Position numbers and translations under genes: made by a program. The notes below the pieces were generated by a model. The model saw only the letters and a list, made by a program, of their open reading frames with translations, searched no databases and was not told the DNA's origin. DNA of 64,000 nt from Naumovozyma dairenensis CBS 421 (lineage: Eukaryota > Ascomycota > Saccharomycetes > Saccharomycetales > Saccharomycetaceae), in assembly GCF_000227115.2 (NCBI RefSeq), contig NC_016487.1, positions 558,001 through 622,000 on the forward strand. The letters are read 5' to 3'. Of the stretch, positions 11,916 to 21,117 are shown piece by piece. How positions within the stretch are numbered: position 1 is the stretch's first letter; every line of letters begins with the position of its first letter.

Positions 11916-12239
11916 CTACAAACTCATATGAGACATGTTCTCTATCTGTTTCAAGTCTACTTCTATACCGTAGTCCTCCAACTCAGATAGAACATCTTCC
12001 ATTGTAAGTTCATCATCTGCCAGCACATCATCATCAGAAGAGGAAGAGGATAAGCTTTTCTCAATAGCATCCGACAACTCTTCCTCCTCTATTCCCATGG
12101 TGTAGAGAGGTTGTTTCAATAAAGATGGCACGACTGGTGTTGGAATGTCCCCTTCGTTTCCATCCAGTGCCGTCGTCTCACAAAATATACATTCTGTGAT
12201 GATCCCCAATGTAATGATAATTAAAGTTCTATATTTCAT
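11916..12239 (-). CDS. small secreted acidic protein, unknown function
   Basis: This encodes a 107-residue protein of no recognised family. The N terminus has a Lys/Arg pair followed by a hydrophobic stretch (residues 6-20), a plausible signal peptide. The rest is strongly acidic, with a Ser run followed by Asp residues near 65-75 and several DxLxxxE-type segments. There is no membrane segment after the leader. It has a proper ATG and a coding-like composition, but no other support. It lies alone between FUM1 and a 1.6-kb spacer. It could be a lineage-specific gene or a chance open frame. Confidence 0.5.
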   Translation of the reverse strand: MKYRTLIIITLGIITECIFCETTALDGNEGDIPTPVVPSLLKQPLYTMGIEEEELSDAIEKSLSSSSSDDDVLADDELTMEDVLSELEDYGIEVDLKQIENMSHMSL

Positions 12240-13883
12240 TTGGTATTAGTCTGTATTTTGTAAACTAATAGATGTTTATTTGTTTGGTATTATTTTCTTT
12301 GAGTGATGACGATAATGATTATGCAAGAGACAGATTTAAATGAATTTGAATAAAACAAGAGAGGAAAAATAAGGAAACAAGAAAGAAAAGAAATCAAAGT
12401 TCCATGGGTTCTTTATTCCTTTATATAACTTTATAATTTAAAGTTTCATGCGCTTTTTTTTAAAACTGATCTTTGTGTATATTCTTCTTCTTATTTTTTT
12501 TTGTGTTTTTATGTTTTGTTTCTAGTGAATTACTCGAACACCCCACCATTTTTATGATTAGAACCCAATGTATGAAAAATGTACGTGTGTAAGATAGTCA
12601 ATAATTTTGGATATAGATTGACTATTCGAATTCGAATGAAATAGAAACGAGAAGAAGAAGAACGGAAAAAAAAAAGACTTACTATTTCTGCTGACACTTG
12701 TATGTAAAACTGTTTTTCACAAAATAAGGTGATCTACCAATCTAGCAAGTTCACGTTTCTTGTAGCGTAGTGTAAGGTCATTCTTTTGTGAACATCTTCC
12801 ACAGAATATTCTCTTTCAGTCTTCAGTAGTGATGAAAATAATTATATTACTGTAGTTTTTTTTGTGAGTACTAGTTACCTCTTTAGAGGTTAAAAACAGT
12901 AAAGGAGTAAATACCTTATATGCCATAGTAATACCTTCAAATGAGGGACTGCTAGAGTTCCCAGGATCCTAGATTCTTCATCAAAATACACCACACCTAG
13001 GCATTTCGTAGTAAGAACTAGGACCGGTACCTACTTGTCTCTGCGCATTTAAATATTCATCTCGAAACATAAAGAAAAAAATTTCGTTATTCTTATGCTT
13101 TTGTGAATATGGCTACTGTCATGATATCAGAAACAATCTTCTGGTACTTTGAAGCCCATTTAGCTTAATCTGCTTCCATCTTAGTTAAAGAAAAAATCAA
13201 AGACATTGATTATTTCCCCAAAATTATGTATAATCTTTTACAACATGATTGCTTAGCTGTCTTTCTCAATTTGCATTAACCATATCATATGAGCAAAAAG
13301 AATTCTAACTGATAAAATAATATTTAGCTTCGTTTAACTTTAGCATTTTCATAAACACATTTCTTATTTTCTTTCTTGAGAATAACTGGTTAAGAGTACA
13401 ATATCACATTGTAATCGGATAGTAAGTATTCTTTTGAGAGCCTTTTTTTATCTATGGAGGCAGGTAATACTACGCAGAGTAGCATTCATTTAAAATGCAA
13501 TCCTGATTGTTTGGAAAAAATCTCACCCATTATGAATATACGTTATGTTCCGATGGAGACGTTAAAGCTGCCTTCTTTCATTTAACGAGTTTCGAACCAT
13601 ACCTATAGTAGAATGCGAGATAAGATTTGGTCGTGCTCTTGACTAGGGATAACATTTAGCTATCTTATACTCTCTAACTTGTTTTCGTTTCTCGTCTTTC
13701 TGCTTTTATATCTTGTTTGTTGATGTTCTTGACAATAGGCATTGCGGATCTCAAGCAAGACTCGAAAAGACATTGAAAAATTTGAATGAACAAATGAAGA
13801 CAAGAACAAATGAATAGATGAATGAAAAGATTCTCGAAGCAAATAAAAAATAACAAAGGCAGTAGTAGCACGCACAAGAATTA
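12240..13883. other. intergenic region upstream of TAD3
   Basis: No gene was recognised. A perfect match to the S. cerevisiae ARS consensus, TTTTATGTTTT, lies at 12507-12517 within T-rich DNA, so an origin is possible but unproven. Short overlapping minus-strand frames at 13660-13877 are shadows in different frames and are not supported. Confidence 0.45.
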
Positions 13884-15036
13884 ATGGTGAAAAAGGTAAA
13901 TAATCCTCTGAAGATCGATTTCCAAAAATGTATTATTGAAGGTCGACTTCAACAAATTTTACCAAAACATATTACATCTGAACCAGAATTGAGTATGTTT
14001 AATAACCGTACTTCCATATTTTCTTCCACCATTATTATAGAACAAATAAATACTAACTGCTGGAATTAAAAATAATATTTTAACTATTTTTTTAATATAT
14101 TTAATTATTTTTTCTCGTATAGTCAACATTTGGACAATCGATATTAATCCTCAAGATTCAAAATATTTTATTGCATTCATTAGACGTAATATTAAAGAGA
14201 CCGATCCCATATCATTGTTACATCTAAAACGTATCCAAAAGAACCCAAATGATAAATCATTATTGAAACTAATTTTATGCTCAGTGGAATATATAGCAGA
14301 CCGTGAAGATATAATAAAACTACTTGAATCTATTGAAAAGAAGACCCCCAATGGAAATGTTGAAAAAATCCAATATACAAACCTTAATAAGGATTTAAAA
14401 GTTCCAAAGGAACCTCCTATTACAAGGGAACTAATAAATGAATGGTCCAAGAAATTTTGGCCCATGGTTTGGAATGGGAATCCCAATGATCAAATATTAA
14501 ACGATTATATCATTGATATGGATTCTATTAGAGGAAAATTAGATATTATTAGCAAACAATCTCAATCCTTAGCCAAATCAAATGAAATTCCAGTAGTTTC
14601 ATTATTTGTAAATCCCTTGGATCCTTTAAACCATATATTGTCAATTGATCAACGAAATTCCACTAGTGGTTGCCAGTTAGACCATAGCATAATGAATGGG
14701 ATTAAGAAAGTAGCTGAAGATGAGGTTAAAAGGAGAAAATTAGAACAAGAGGCAAAGGAAAGTAATAATTATCGAGAAAAGACATACTTATGTTTAAATT
14801 TCGATGTATATACCACACATGAACCTTGCTCCATGTGTAGTATGGCATTAATACATTCAAGAATCAAACGATTGATTTTTATCAAACCAATGGAAGTTAC
14901 AGGCAGTTTAAGACCAGAAAGTGGCCACGGATATTGTATGCATGCAAATAAAAACTTGAACTCCAAATATGAAGTATTCCAATGGATTGGAGATGAATAT
15001 CCAGTCGGAAGTGTAGAGAACTATACATGTTGTTAA
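13884..15036 (+). CDS. TAD3: tRNA-specific adenosine-34 deaminase subunit Tad3 (spliced, 340 aa)
   Basis: Two exons, 13884-13992 and 14123-15036, joined within an isoleucine codon, give a 340-residue protein (S. cerevisiae Tad3 has 322). Tad3 pairs with Tad2 to convert adenosine to inosine at wobble position 34 of tRNAs. Exon 1 begins MVKKVNNPLKIDF, almost identical to S. cerevisiae, and the spliced junction restores the conserved LINIW segment. The zinc ligands are His224 and Cys272/Cys275 in HEPCSMC. The catalytic glutamate expected after the histidine is replaced (HSI in place of HAE), which is the known feature of the non-catalytic Tad3 subunit. The C terminus ends in the family's YPVG...CC. 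The gene converges on an unknown gene 106 bp away. Confidence 0.95.
13993..14122 (+). other. TAD3: TAD3 spliceosomal intron
   Basis: This is a 130-nt intron with donor GTATGT at 13993-13998, a consensus TACTAAC branch site near 14050-14056 and acceptor TAG ending at 14122. Splicing joins A (end of exon 1) to TC, making an Ile codon and fusing the conserved N terminus to the rest of Tad3. Without splicing the frame closes soon after the donor. Confidence 0.95.
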
Positions 15037-15142
15037 TTTTCAAAAGATTGAACAAATAAGCATAACATAATTTTTCTTATTTTACAGATTGGATTTATGC
15101 AAACTGTATAATAATTACAAAAACAAATTGCCAATATCCAAC

Positions 15143-15877
15143 TTAGAAGATGATACCAAAATCGAAAAGGATTTTGATTACATGAAGAACCCATAGTATT
15201 ACCCCAATTGCACCGAACATAAAAATAATACTACAAAGTAACGGAAGGTAGAATGGACATTTACCCACAAACAAAGCAATAAATGTGAAGACATAAGCAT
15301 CTTCACTGAATAATTGAATTTGCTTCGTGAATCTTGGCTTTTGTCCATTTTTAGCCAAGTCATCTTTTTCAATATCCTTGGCAATCATGTCTACAATCCA
15401 CAACGATGCTTCTTCATCTGGTCCATCTTCATTTGTTACTTTCCAATTCCTGATTGTAAAATTAGAATAGTGAGCTGGTGGGTGAGTGATTGCCATTCGC
15501 AATGCTTTCTTAATACGAATAACCTCGTCTTTTATTTCACTTAAGTGTAGAAGACGTTCATCAATCACTCGCCGTTTTAACTGTAATAATTTCTCCATTA
15601 TTTGAAGAAGTTGAGGATTAGAAAGATATACTTCTTCAAATTCCCTCAAGTATTCATAAATTGATTCTATGTCATGGAAAATCTCGTCATAATATTTGAT
15701 ATGGGACGAATCGTCATCAGCAATCCTATTATTATGTTGAAGAAAGGAAACGCAAGTGTCTATTTCCAACTTCTCGAGAATGGCCAACCCTGCTTCAGTA
15801 ACGTTCGTTGCATTCACAGCATGAAATAAAATATACGTAAAGGAGAAGAAAGGAAATATTTTCAACAAATTTGTCAT
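15143..15877 (-). CDS. predicted secretory/ER membrane protein with coiled coil, unknown function
   Basis: This 244-residue protein is not recognised. Residues 1-23 form a likely signal peptide ending near AVNA. A charged helical region, about 60-140, looks like coiled coil (LQLKRRVIDERLLHL and neighbours). Two NxT/S glycosylation sites lie in the predicted lumenal part (NVT near 24, NFT near 146). The C terminus has two hydrophobic segments, about 195-208 and 213-240, split by a short Cys-Pro-containing loop. Signal peptide, coiled coil and paired C-terminal membrane segments recall the layout of nuclear-envelope protein Kar5, but I see no shared motif, so no function is assigned. It converges with TAD3. 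Confidence 0.6.
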   Translation of the reverse strand: MTNLLKIFPFFSFTYILFHAVNATNVTEAGLAILEKLEIDTCVSFLQHNNRIADDDSSHIKYYDEIFHDIESIYEYLREFEEVYLSNPQLLQIMEKLLQLKRRVIDERLLHLSEIKDEVIRIKKALRMAITHPPAHYSNFTIRNWKVTNEDGPDEEASLWIVDMIAKDIEKDDLAKNGQKPRFTKQIQLFSEDAYVFTFIALFVGKCPFYLPLLCSIIFMFGAIGVILWVLHVIKILFDFGIIF

Positions 15878-16291
15878 AATGAGTGTTAGTTATCAAATGA
15901 ATAGCTTCCCCTAATGTTATTATTTGAAGATGAGATAAATTAGAAATTTTGACAACTTACACAAAAAAGTGACAAAAAGTGGTAAAAAAAAATTAAAAAA
16001 GTATGAACCAGGTATTTGTTTATATACCCTCTTGGAATCCAATAAAGGATATATTGGGTTCTTGTTGCCCAAAAGAAAGTGGTGATGGTACGACTTTATT
16101 TTTCACATCAACCCAAAAATTCTCAATGGATTAAGTTAGAGAAATGTAAAGGTGTGACCAGAATCCATCATGTACTGGTACATCACAAAAGTAGTGAAGT
16201 CTTACATTTAGTAGGGTACACAAGGCCGGTATATGGTTACTTTTCGTAATCTAGTGGATATATGGCATTGTGTTGCAATTAGTGCGAGAAG

Positions 16292-16322
<31 letters not shown>

Positions 16323-17323
16323 AAGAAGACAATTAAGTCAAATTGACTCCAGGATGGCTGTACTAGTATTATGTAAACTGTATAATTATTTTTTGACTGG
16401 ATATATGTAGCTCAGATCAACCCCTTCAAATTGAACTACCGTGTGGAATATATAAATGGATTGACTAAGAGGATAGAAGATTAGAAAGACTCATTTCAAT
16501 GGGTAAAAACATATAGTGGATGAACGTATACACTATTAATTAGCCATGAAGTACTTAATAAAGACAACAGTGCCACTTAAGATCACACTGATAACTCTCT
16601 GGTATACCAACAGAGAAATCCTCGTGGCTCTAGTGCTATATCAGCACGAATTTCATCTAACAGATGGGTGAGTTAAAAAATTAGGGAATTTTTTTTAGTT
16701 ACTATAGTCAAATTTATTTAATTATCAGAAAACGAAAGGTTAGCTCTCCTGAAAAATTGGAAAACCAAAAGTAAATAAAAATTCAATAAAATTTGAAGCG
16801 TCATCTTTCAACCGTTATGAAATCTATTTAGAAATTCTTTGAGATAAAGCAAATGGGAATACTTCCAAATAGCTCATATAAAACTGTTAAAAAGTTTTAT
16901 GACAATTTTTTTGTTGAAATTTAATGTGAATATTAAGTCATGTTGTATAGCAAGATGTGCAGTAAATTTCATGAGTATAAAAGCAGGGAATCTTTCCTTC
17001 CATATACATTTAACATAATTAGATAGTTCTCCCACCCATAAGGGGGGTGGGGGTGGAATAGGCTGTTTCCAGAGAGATATGTCTGGTAAAATTACCAACT
17101 TCAATATTGTGATACTGTCTTACGCTTCGATTATCAACTTTTTCCTTTGTCATTTTGCAATGGAATACAAAAAAGGTTTCAAGTCTTAAATAGAAAAACA
17201 AGTGAGCTAAAAAATAGTAGAATAATAAACTTAAAAAGCTGTGAAATAAAGTTGAAGAAAAACGTAATTTTTTTTCACTGTCGTCAGTTTAGGTCGACCT
17301 TATCAAAAAATACCAAAAAATAA
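15878..17323. other. intergenic region left of tRNA-Leu
   Basis: No gene was recognised. It contains a TA microsatellite at about 16292-16320 and a G-rich run at about 17041-17057. The small minus-strand frames overlapping the G run have no family resemblance. Confidence 0.5.
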
Positions 17324-17407
17324 TGAAGGATGCGAGGTTCGAACTCGCGCGGACAACCGTCCAACAGATCTTAAGTCTGCCGCCTTAGACCACTCGGCCA
17401 ACCCTCC
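17324..17407 (-). tRNA. tRNA-Leu (anticodon UAA)
   Basis: This is an 84-nt class II tRNA with a full cloverleaf. Acceptor GGAGGGT pairs with ATCCTTC before discriminator A. The A box is TGGCCGAGTGG and the B box GTTCGAACC. The anticodon loop CTTAAGA gives anticodon TAA, and there is a long variable arm. No intron is present. It is identical to the copy at 57125-57208. T-runs on the transcribed strand (A-runs at 17305-17310 and 17315-17320) provide the Pol III terminator. Its 14 bp of 5' flank match the other copy exactly before a retroelement end begins. Confidence 0.97.
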
Positions 17408-17421
17408 AATTGAATTATATT

Positions 17422-17899
17422 TGTTTGGTATTGTGAGATTACTACTTTAGGTCAAACTCGACTAACCCGCTATCCGATATTAATAACCGGATTTCAACTA
17501 CCATTGCATCTCGGTATACGAGTGCCGCACCATATAAAGAATGACAGACTTGAAACATGAACTAACTTGAAACTTGATGCACATCCAATTATAATATATG
17601 AAATTACCCATTGAGAAAATCACTAATGAAGTAGAATAAACCAAACTGATCGACAGAATCGTATACTAGAATCCTCGATAATAAACACGTTTTAGAAACG
17701 TATAAATATCGAGTAAGATGATCTTAATAAGATCCCAATACTATGTCCTTAATAATTATATATGTTTATAATTATATACTAAATAGGACAAGAAGAATAA
17801 CGATAATTGAACTAATCAGATACTCGCATACTTAAGAAGTAGCTTCCACTACAAGTCATTATATTAAGTTTTCAACTTTAGTATCTCGCCACTGAAACC
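17422..17899 (+). mobile_element. left end of Ty3-like element: probable LTR and leader remnant
   Basis: Homology between the 5' flanks of the two tRNA-Leu copies stops after 17421, where the sequence switches to TGTTTGG. Ty3 LTRs start with TGTT and Ty3 integrates at tRNA transcription start sites, about 15-20 bp from the mature 5' end. Reverse transcriptase sequence in the matching orientation begins about 480 bp further on. The interval should thus include a 5' LTR of a few hundred bases. I cannot place its right boundary. No gag sequence is recognisable, so most of the 5' internal region is deleted. A nested inverted repeat lies at 17674-17713. Confidence 0.5.
17674..17713. repeat. nested inverted repeat within the LTR-like segment
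   Basis: The outer arms CTCGATA (17674-17680) and TATCGAG (17707-17713) enclose an inner hairpin CGTTT-TAG-AAACG (17688-17700). The inner and outer pairs are almost concentric, so the sequence can form a two-part stem as DNA or RNA. TATAAATA overlaps the right side. In an LTR this could mark the promoter or R region, but that is inference. Confidence 0.4.
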
Positions 17900-19180
17900 G
17901 CACCGAACCGAGCACTGAATAAAGTTACTGTTTAAGACCGGTTTCCTTTTCCTCGCATCGATATTTTATTACCCAAAATAGGTGATGCTTCCGTTTTTAC
18001 GACACTAGATCTACACAGTGGATACCATCAAATCCCGATGAGGGAGGAAGATCAATTCAAGACCGCTTTCGTTACACCTGATGGTAAATATGAATATACT
18101 GTCATGCCTTTTGGTCTAGTTAATGCTCCAAGTACCTTTGCAAGATATATGTCTGACCTGTTCCGTGATTTAAAGTATGTCTGTGTCTATTTAGATGATA
18201 TATTAATTTTTTCAAGAACTAAGGAAGAACATTGGAAACATTTAGACAAAGTTTTGTATAGGTTAAAGAAAGAAGAACTAATTGTTAAAAAGAAAAAATG
18301 TTTATTTGCTGGAGACACTGTTGAATTCCTAGGATATATTATATCGCCAAATAAAATCTCACCACTCGTCACTAAATGTCAAGCTATTGACCAATTCCCA
18401 AGCCCAAAGACAGTCAAGCAAGTTCAGAGGTTTATAGGTATGATCAATTATTATAAACGTTTTATTCCAAATTGCTCTACAGTTACACAACCTATTCAAG
18501 AATTCATCCAAGAGAAGTCAAAGTGGTTAGAAAAACAAAATACCGCTTTCAAAAGCCTCAAGAACTATTTAAGTGACAACCCAGTACTAGTCACATTCAA
18601 ATCAGACGGTCGGTATAGGTTGACAACAGATGCTTCAAAAACTGGTGTTGGTGCTGTATTAAAAGAAGTTGATAAAGATAACAAGTTATTAGGTGTAGTG
18701 GGTTATTTCTCGAAATCATTACATGGTGCACAACAAAGGTATCCAGCTGGGGAATTAGAGTTATTAGGTATTGTAGAGGCCCTAAATCATTTCAGGTACA
18801 TGCTACATGGTATACATTTTATTGTACGAACTGACCATATTAGTTTGTTATCGGTACAAAAAATCAAAGAACCTACTCGACTTGTTTTACGTTGGTTAGA
18901 CGAACTTGCTGAATATGACTTTGAATTACAATACCTTGCCGGTCCTGACAATGTTGTTGCAGACGCTCTATCGCGTGCTGAATATACGGTATCTGCTATT
19001 TCAGAAGGCTTACAAATCGACCATACGTTATGGTTTGATGATTACTTACATGACCCACTTACTGCTGCTGTTTTATTCTACTTAAATGTTATTACATCAG
19101 ATAAGGTCCCACCACAATTCCAAAATGCGTTAAAGAAATATAGAAAAAAATTACAATTATCACGATGTAGAAGGGCAAAT
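17900..19180 (+). pseudogene. Ty3/gypsy Pol fragment: reverse transcriptase and RNase H
   Basis: The sequence reads as Ty3-family Pol. A short frame (ALNKVTV) is interrupted by TAA at 17933-17935 and then continues through FPFPRID, FTTLDLHSGYHQIP, VMPFGLVNAPSTFARYM, the catalytic YLDDILIF box and MINYYKRFIPNC. RNase H follows (TTDASKTGVGAVL, PAGELELLGI, RTDHISLL), then VVADALSRAEY. It is open from 17936 to 19198. Gag, protease and the start of RT are missing. Similarity ends near KYRKKLQLS, about 19160, and the last codons before the stop at 19196 run into an inverted integrase piece. The reading frame after the early stop is well preserved, so decay may be recent. It cannot be a functional element. 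Confidence 0.9.
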
Positions 19181-19520
19181 TCACCAATTTCAAAATAACT
19201 TTCTTTCTCGTCTTGTTGTTATTAAGTTCCATTTCTGCCTGTCTCCCTTGGAGAAGGTCTTGTGTTTGTAAAGTGATGACTTTGAGGTGTGTAACAAAGT
19301 CGACCGTACCAAAATGACGAGCGTCTAATTCTTTTGTTGTGTTGATTTCCGGAGTGGATGGTAGGAAACCAAGATCAGTTTCAAATGGGGAGCAACCAGT
19401 TAACCTATTCGGGGTGGAGTTATAAACAAATTCAATCTGTGGTAGGAATGTATCCCAATGCCTGTGGTTGTTACTAGCGTAAGTTTTCAGCAAGCAATTG
19501 AGTACTTGAATCGTCCATTA
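19165..19520 (-). pseudogene. Ty3/gypsy integrase fragment, inverted
   Basis: The minus strand encodes part of a Ty3-type integrase. TIQVLNCLLKTYAS is followed by HWDTFLPQIEFVYNSTPNR, the SPFETDLGFLPSTP segment and the helical MELNNNKTRKK tail that precedes the C-terminal region. This corresponds to the end of the catalytic core and beyond. The N-terminal zinc domain and most catalytic residues are absent. It points toward the RT/RNase H fragment and meets it tail to tail around 19165-19200. The two pieces are therefore from an internally inverted element or from two elements joined by rearrangement. Confidence 0.85.
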
Positions 19521-19571
19521 ATTGGAGCAGGTAATTGAAGAGTAGAATGAACCAGACATGGGGAACCCCCA

Positions 19572-19625
19572 CGGCGCGCGCCGCGTGTTATTTACCCTTC
19601 AAGTTAAGTTAAGTTAAGTTAAGTT
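19572..19625. repeat. GC-only 12-bp palindrome followed by AAGTT tandem repeat
   Basis: CGGCGCGCGCCG (19572-19583) is a perfect palindrome of G and C in otherwise AT-rich DNA, preceded by a small GGGAACCCC inverted repeat. Eighteen bases later AAGTT is repeated five times exactly (19601-19625). They lie just beyond the integrase relic, in what appears to be scar sequence from a rearrangement. Confidence 0.8.
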
Positions 19626-19675
19626 TCTTTGAATTAAAACGACAGTAATTAATATAAATTTCAGTAGATATTTAC

Positions 19676-20002
19676 GTGGTTTCGCAAGAGACATTGGCCC
19701 ACCCCTACTTTCAACTACAAGTTGTAGTAATTTACAACATATCCAAAGATAAACGAGCTCAAATATTATGGGGACATCCGACAGGAATTCAACCCTCAGG
19801 GCCCTTTTATATATACGTAGAATCTATTCACGGAAAATATTATTTATATCTTTTTACCAAGGAATCTCATATAACCTATAAATTCTTGTTTGTTACTTTC
19901 CATAAAAAAATACCTGGTAATAACCAAGTACATTATACACATATAGAGTCTCGAATTTCCGTGCATAATCCTGGTTTTTATTATAAGGTTCTTTCAAGCT
20001 GA
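19676..20002 (+). pseudogene. possible copia-type integrase relic
   Basis: A 108-codon open stretch contains no ATG and starts only at a GTG, so it is unlikely to be a gene as it stands. Part of its translation, SGPFYIYVESIHGKYYLYLF followed by TKES, resembles the GPF...GxxYxxxFxDDxS pattern of Ty1/copia integrase cores, with acidic catalytic residues replaced. Together with the Ty3 debris next to it, this suggests an old second retroelement insertion. The match is weak and made by eye. Confidence 0.25.
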
Positions 20003-21117
20003 AAAAACCTAATTTATTATCCAGGTTCATCAAAATTCAGGAAATACATTCAAAATGCTAGCATTAAAAACTTAACTATGTTTCTTATGCATATTAGGGA
20101 AATAGGTTGATACTTTGGCTGTGAACTCCACGGAAATGTGTCCCACATGTGGAACCTAAGGCTGATAACAAAGGGAGCGGAGGTCAACACCGCTTCTACG
20201 ACACCGAGAAGGTTGTAAATATATTGTAATTGATGATGGTATTTCTAGTATGCAATTCATACTAAGGTAAATAAAAGAAATGTCTAGAAATTAAAGAATT
20301 AATAAAAAAAGAACTTATAAGTTGCGGACCACTGCGCACAATACTTCCTCTACCAGACGTTTCGAAAGAATTTCAATTATGGCGCCTTGTTTCTTTCTTA
20401 CTTAGGCACCTTTTTCAACCTTTTTTTCCAATTTGCAGGAAGCTCACAAAGAATTCTTTGAAATTAAAACATTCTTAGTTCTTAAAAATCCATTGTTCCC
20501 CTACAAAACTTCTCCACTACGAATAAGAAAACCACTACGGACTATTCATTCCCCCGTTTAATGTCCATTCTCATCTTATCATTCAAAAGTTATTAAATTA
20601 TTTGTCATATCTGTTTCCAAATGAAAAGGTATTTCAGTAGTCTTCGCCAACTACAAGTCGCCAGAAAGTCTCCATCATCAGCTAACTTGATCAGTAAATG
20701 CTTTTCTTCTGTTCCCTTCTTTGTACTAATAAGAGAGTAAGCGTTTCCTGATCCGCGGGCTATATATTACTAATCTATGTATATTGTTTTTTTAGCCTTA
20801 TTGCATATTAGCTTGGAATTCTACAATAAAATACTACGTTTGACCTTTCCCCTCTCCTAAAACTATTTCGGCAACATTGCTCTCCCTTATTTTCAATTAT
20901 AATTTCATCGATACATACGTACGTACCTGTGCTGACTGCAAAAAATTAACGTCAATATATGTTCGCACCAGATTGGGAACAGGGGTCCAGTAATAGAGAT
21001 ACATGTAAAAAAATTTCACCCACAAATTTAGAAAGCTAAAAACTATATTAGGCATCCCTACCAGATAGAACCAGTAAATATTTGTAAATAAAAAAAAAAG
21101 ATCACAAAATATAGATA
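20003..21117. other. intergenic region upstream of the mannosyltransferase gene
   Basis: No gene was recognised. A Pdr-type TCCGCGGG occurs near 20753-20760 about 360 bp upstream of the mannosyltransferase start. Further retroelement debris may be present to about 20300, but I could not identify it. Confidence 0.4.

Noticed and set aside
13660..13877. Two overlapping minus-strand frames just before TAD3
   Set aside because: They are different frames of the same T/C-rich stretch in the TAD3 promoter, without conserved features.
15037..15195. Possible second TAD3 intron and extra 3' exon (open sequence after an ACAG near 15088)
   Set aside because: Tad3 already ends with the family-typical C-terminal CC at 15036, and the downstream open frame is antisense to the neighbouring gene.
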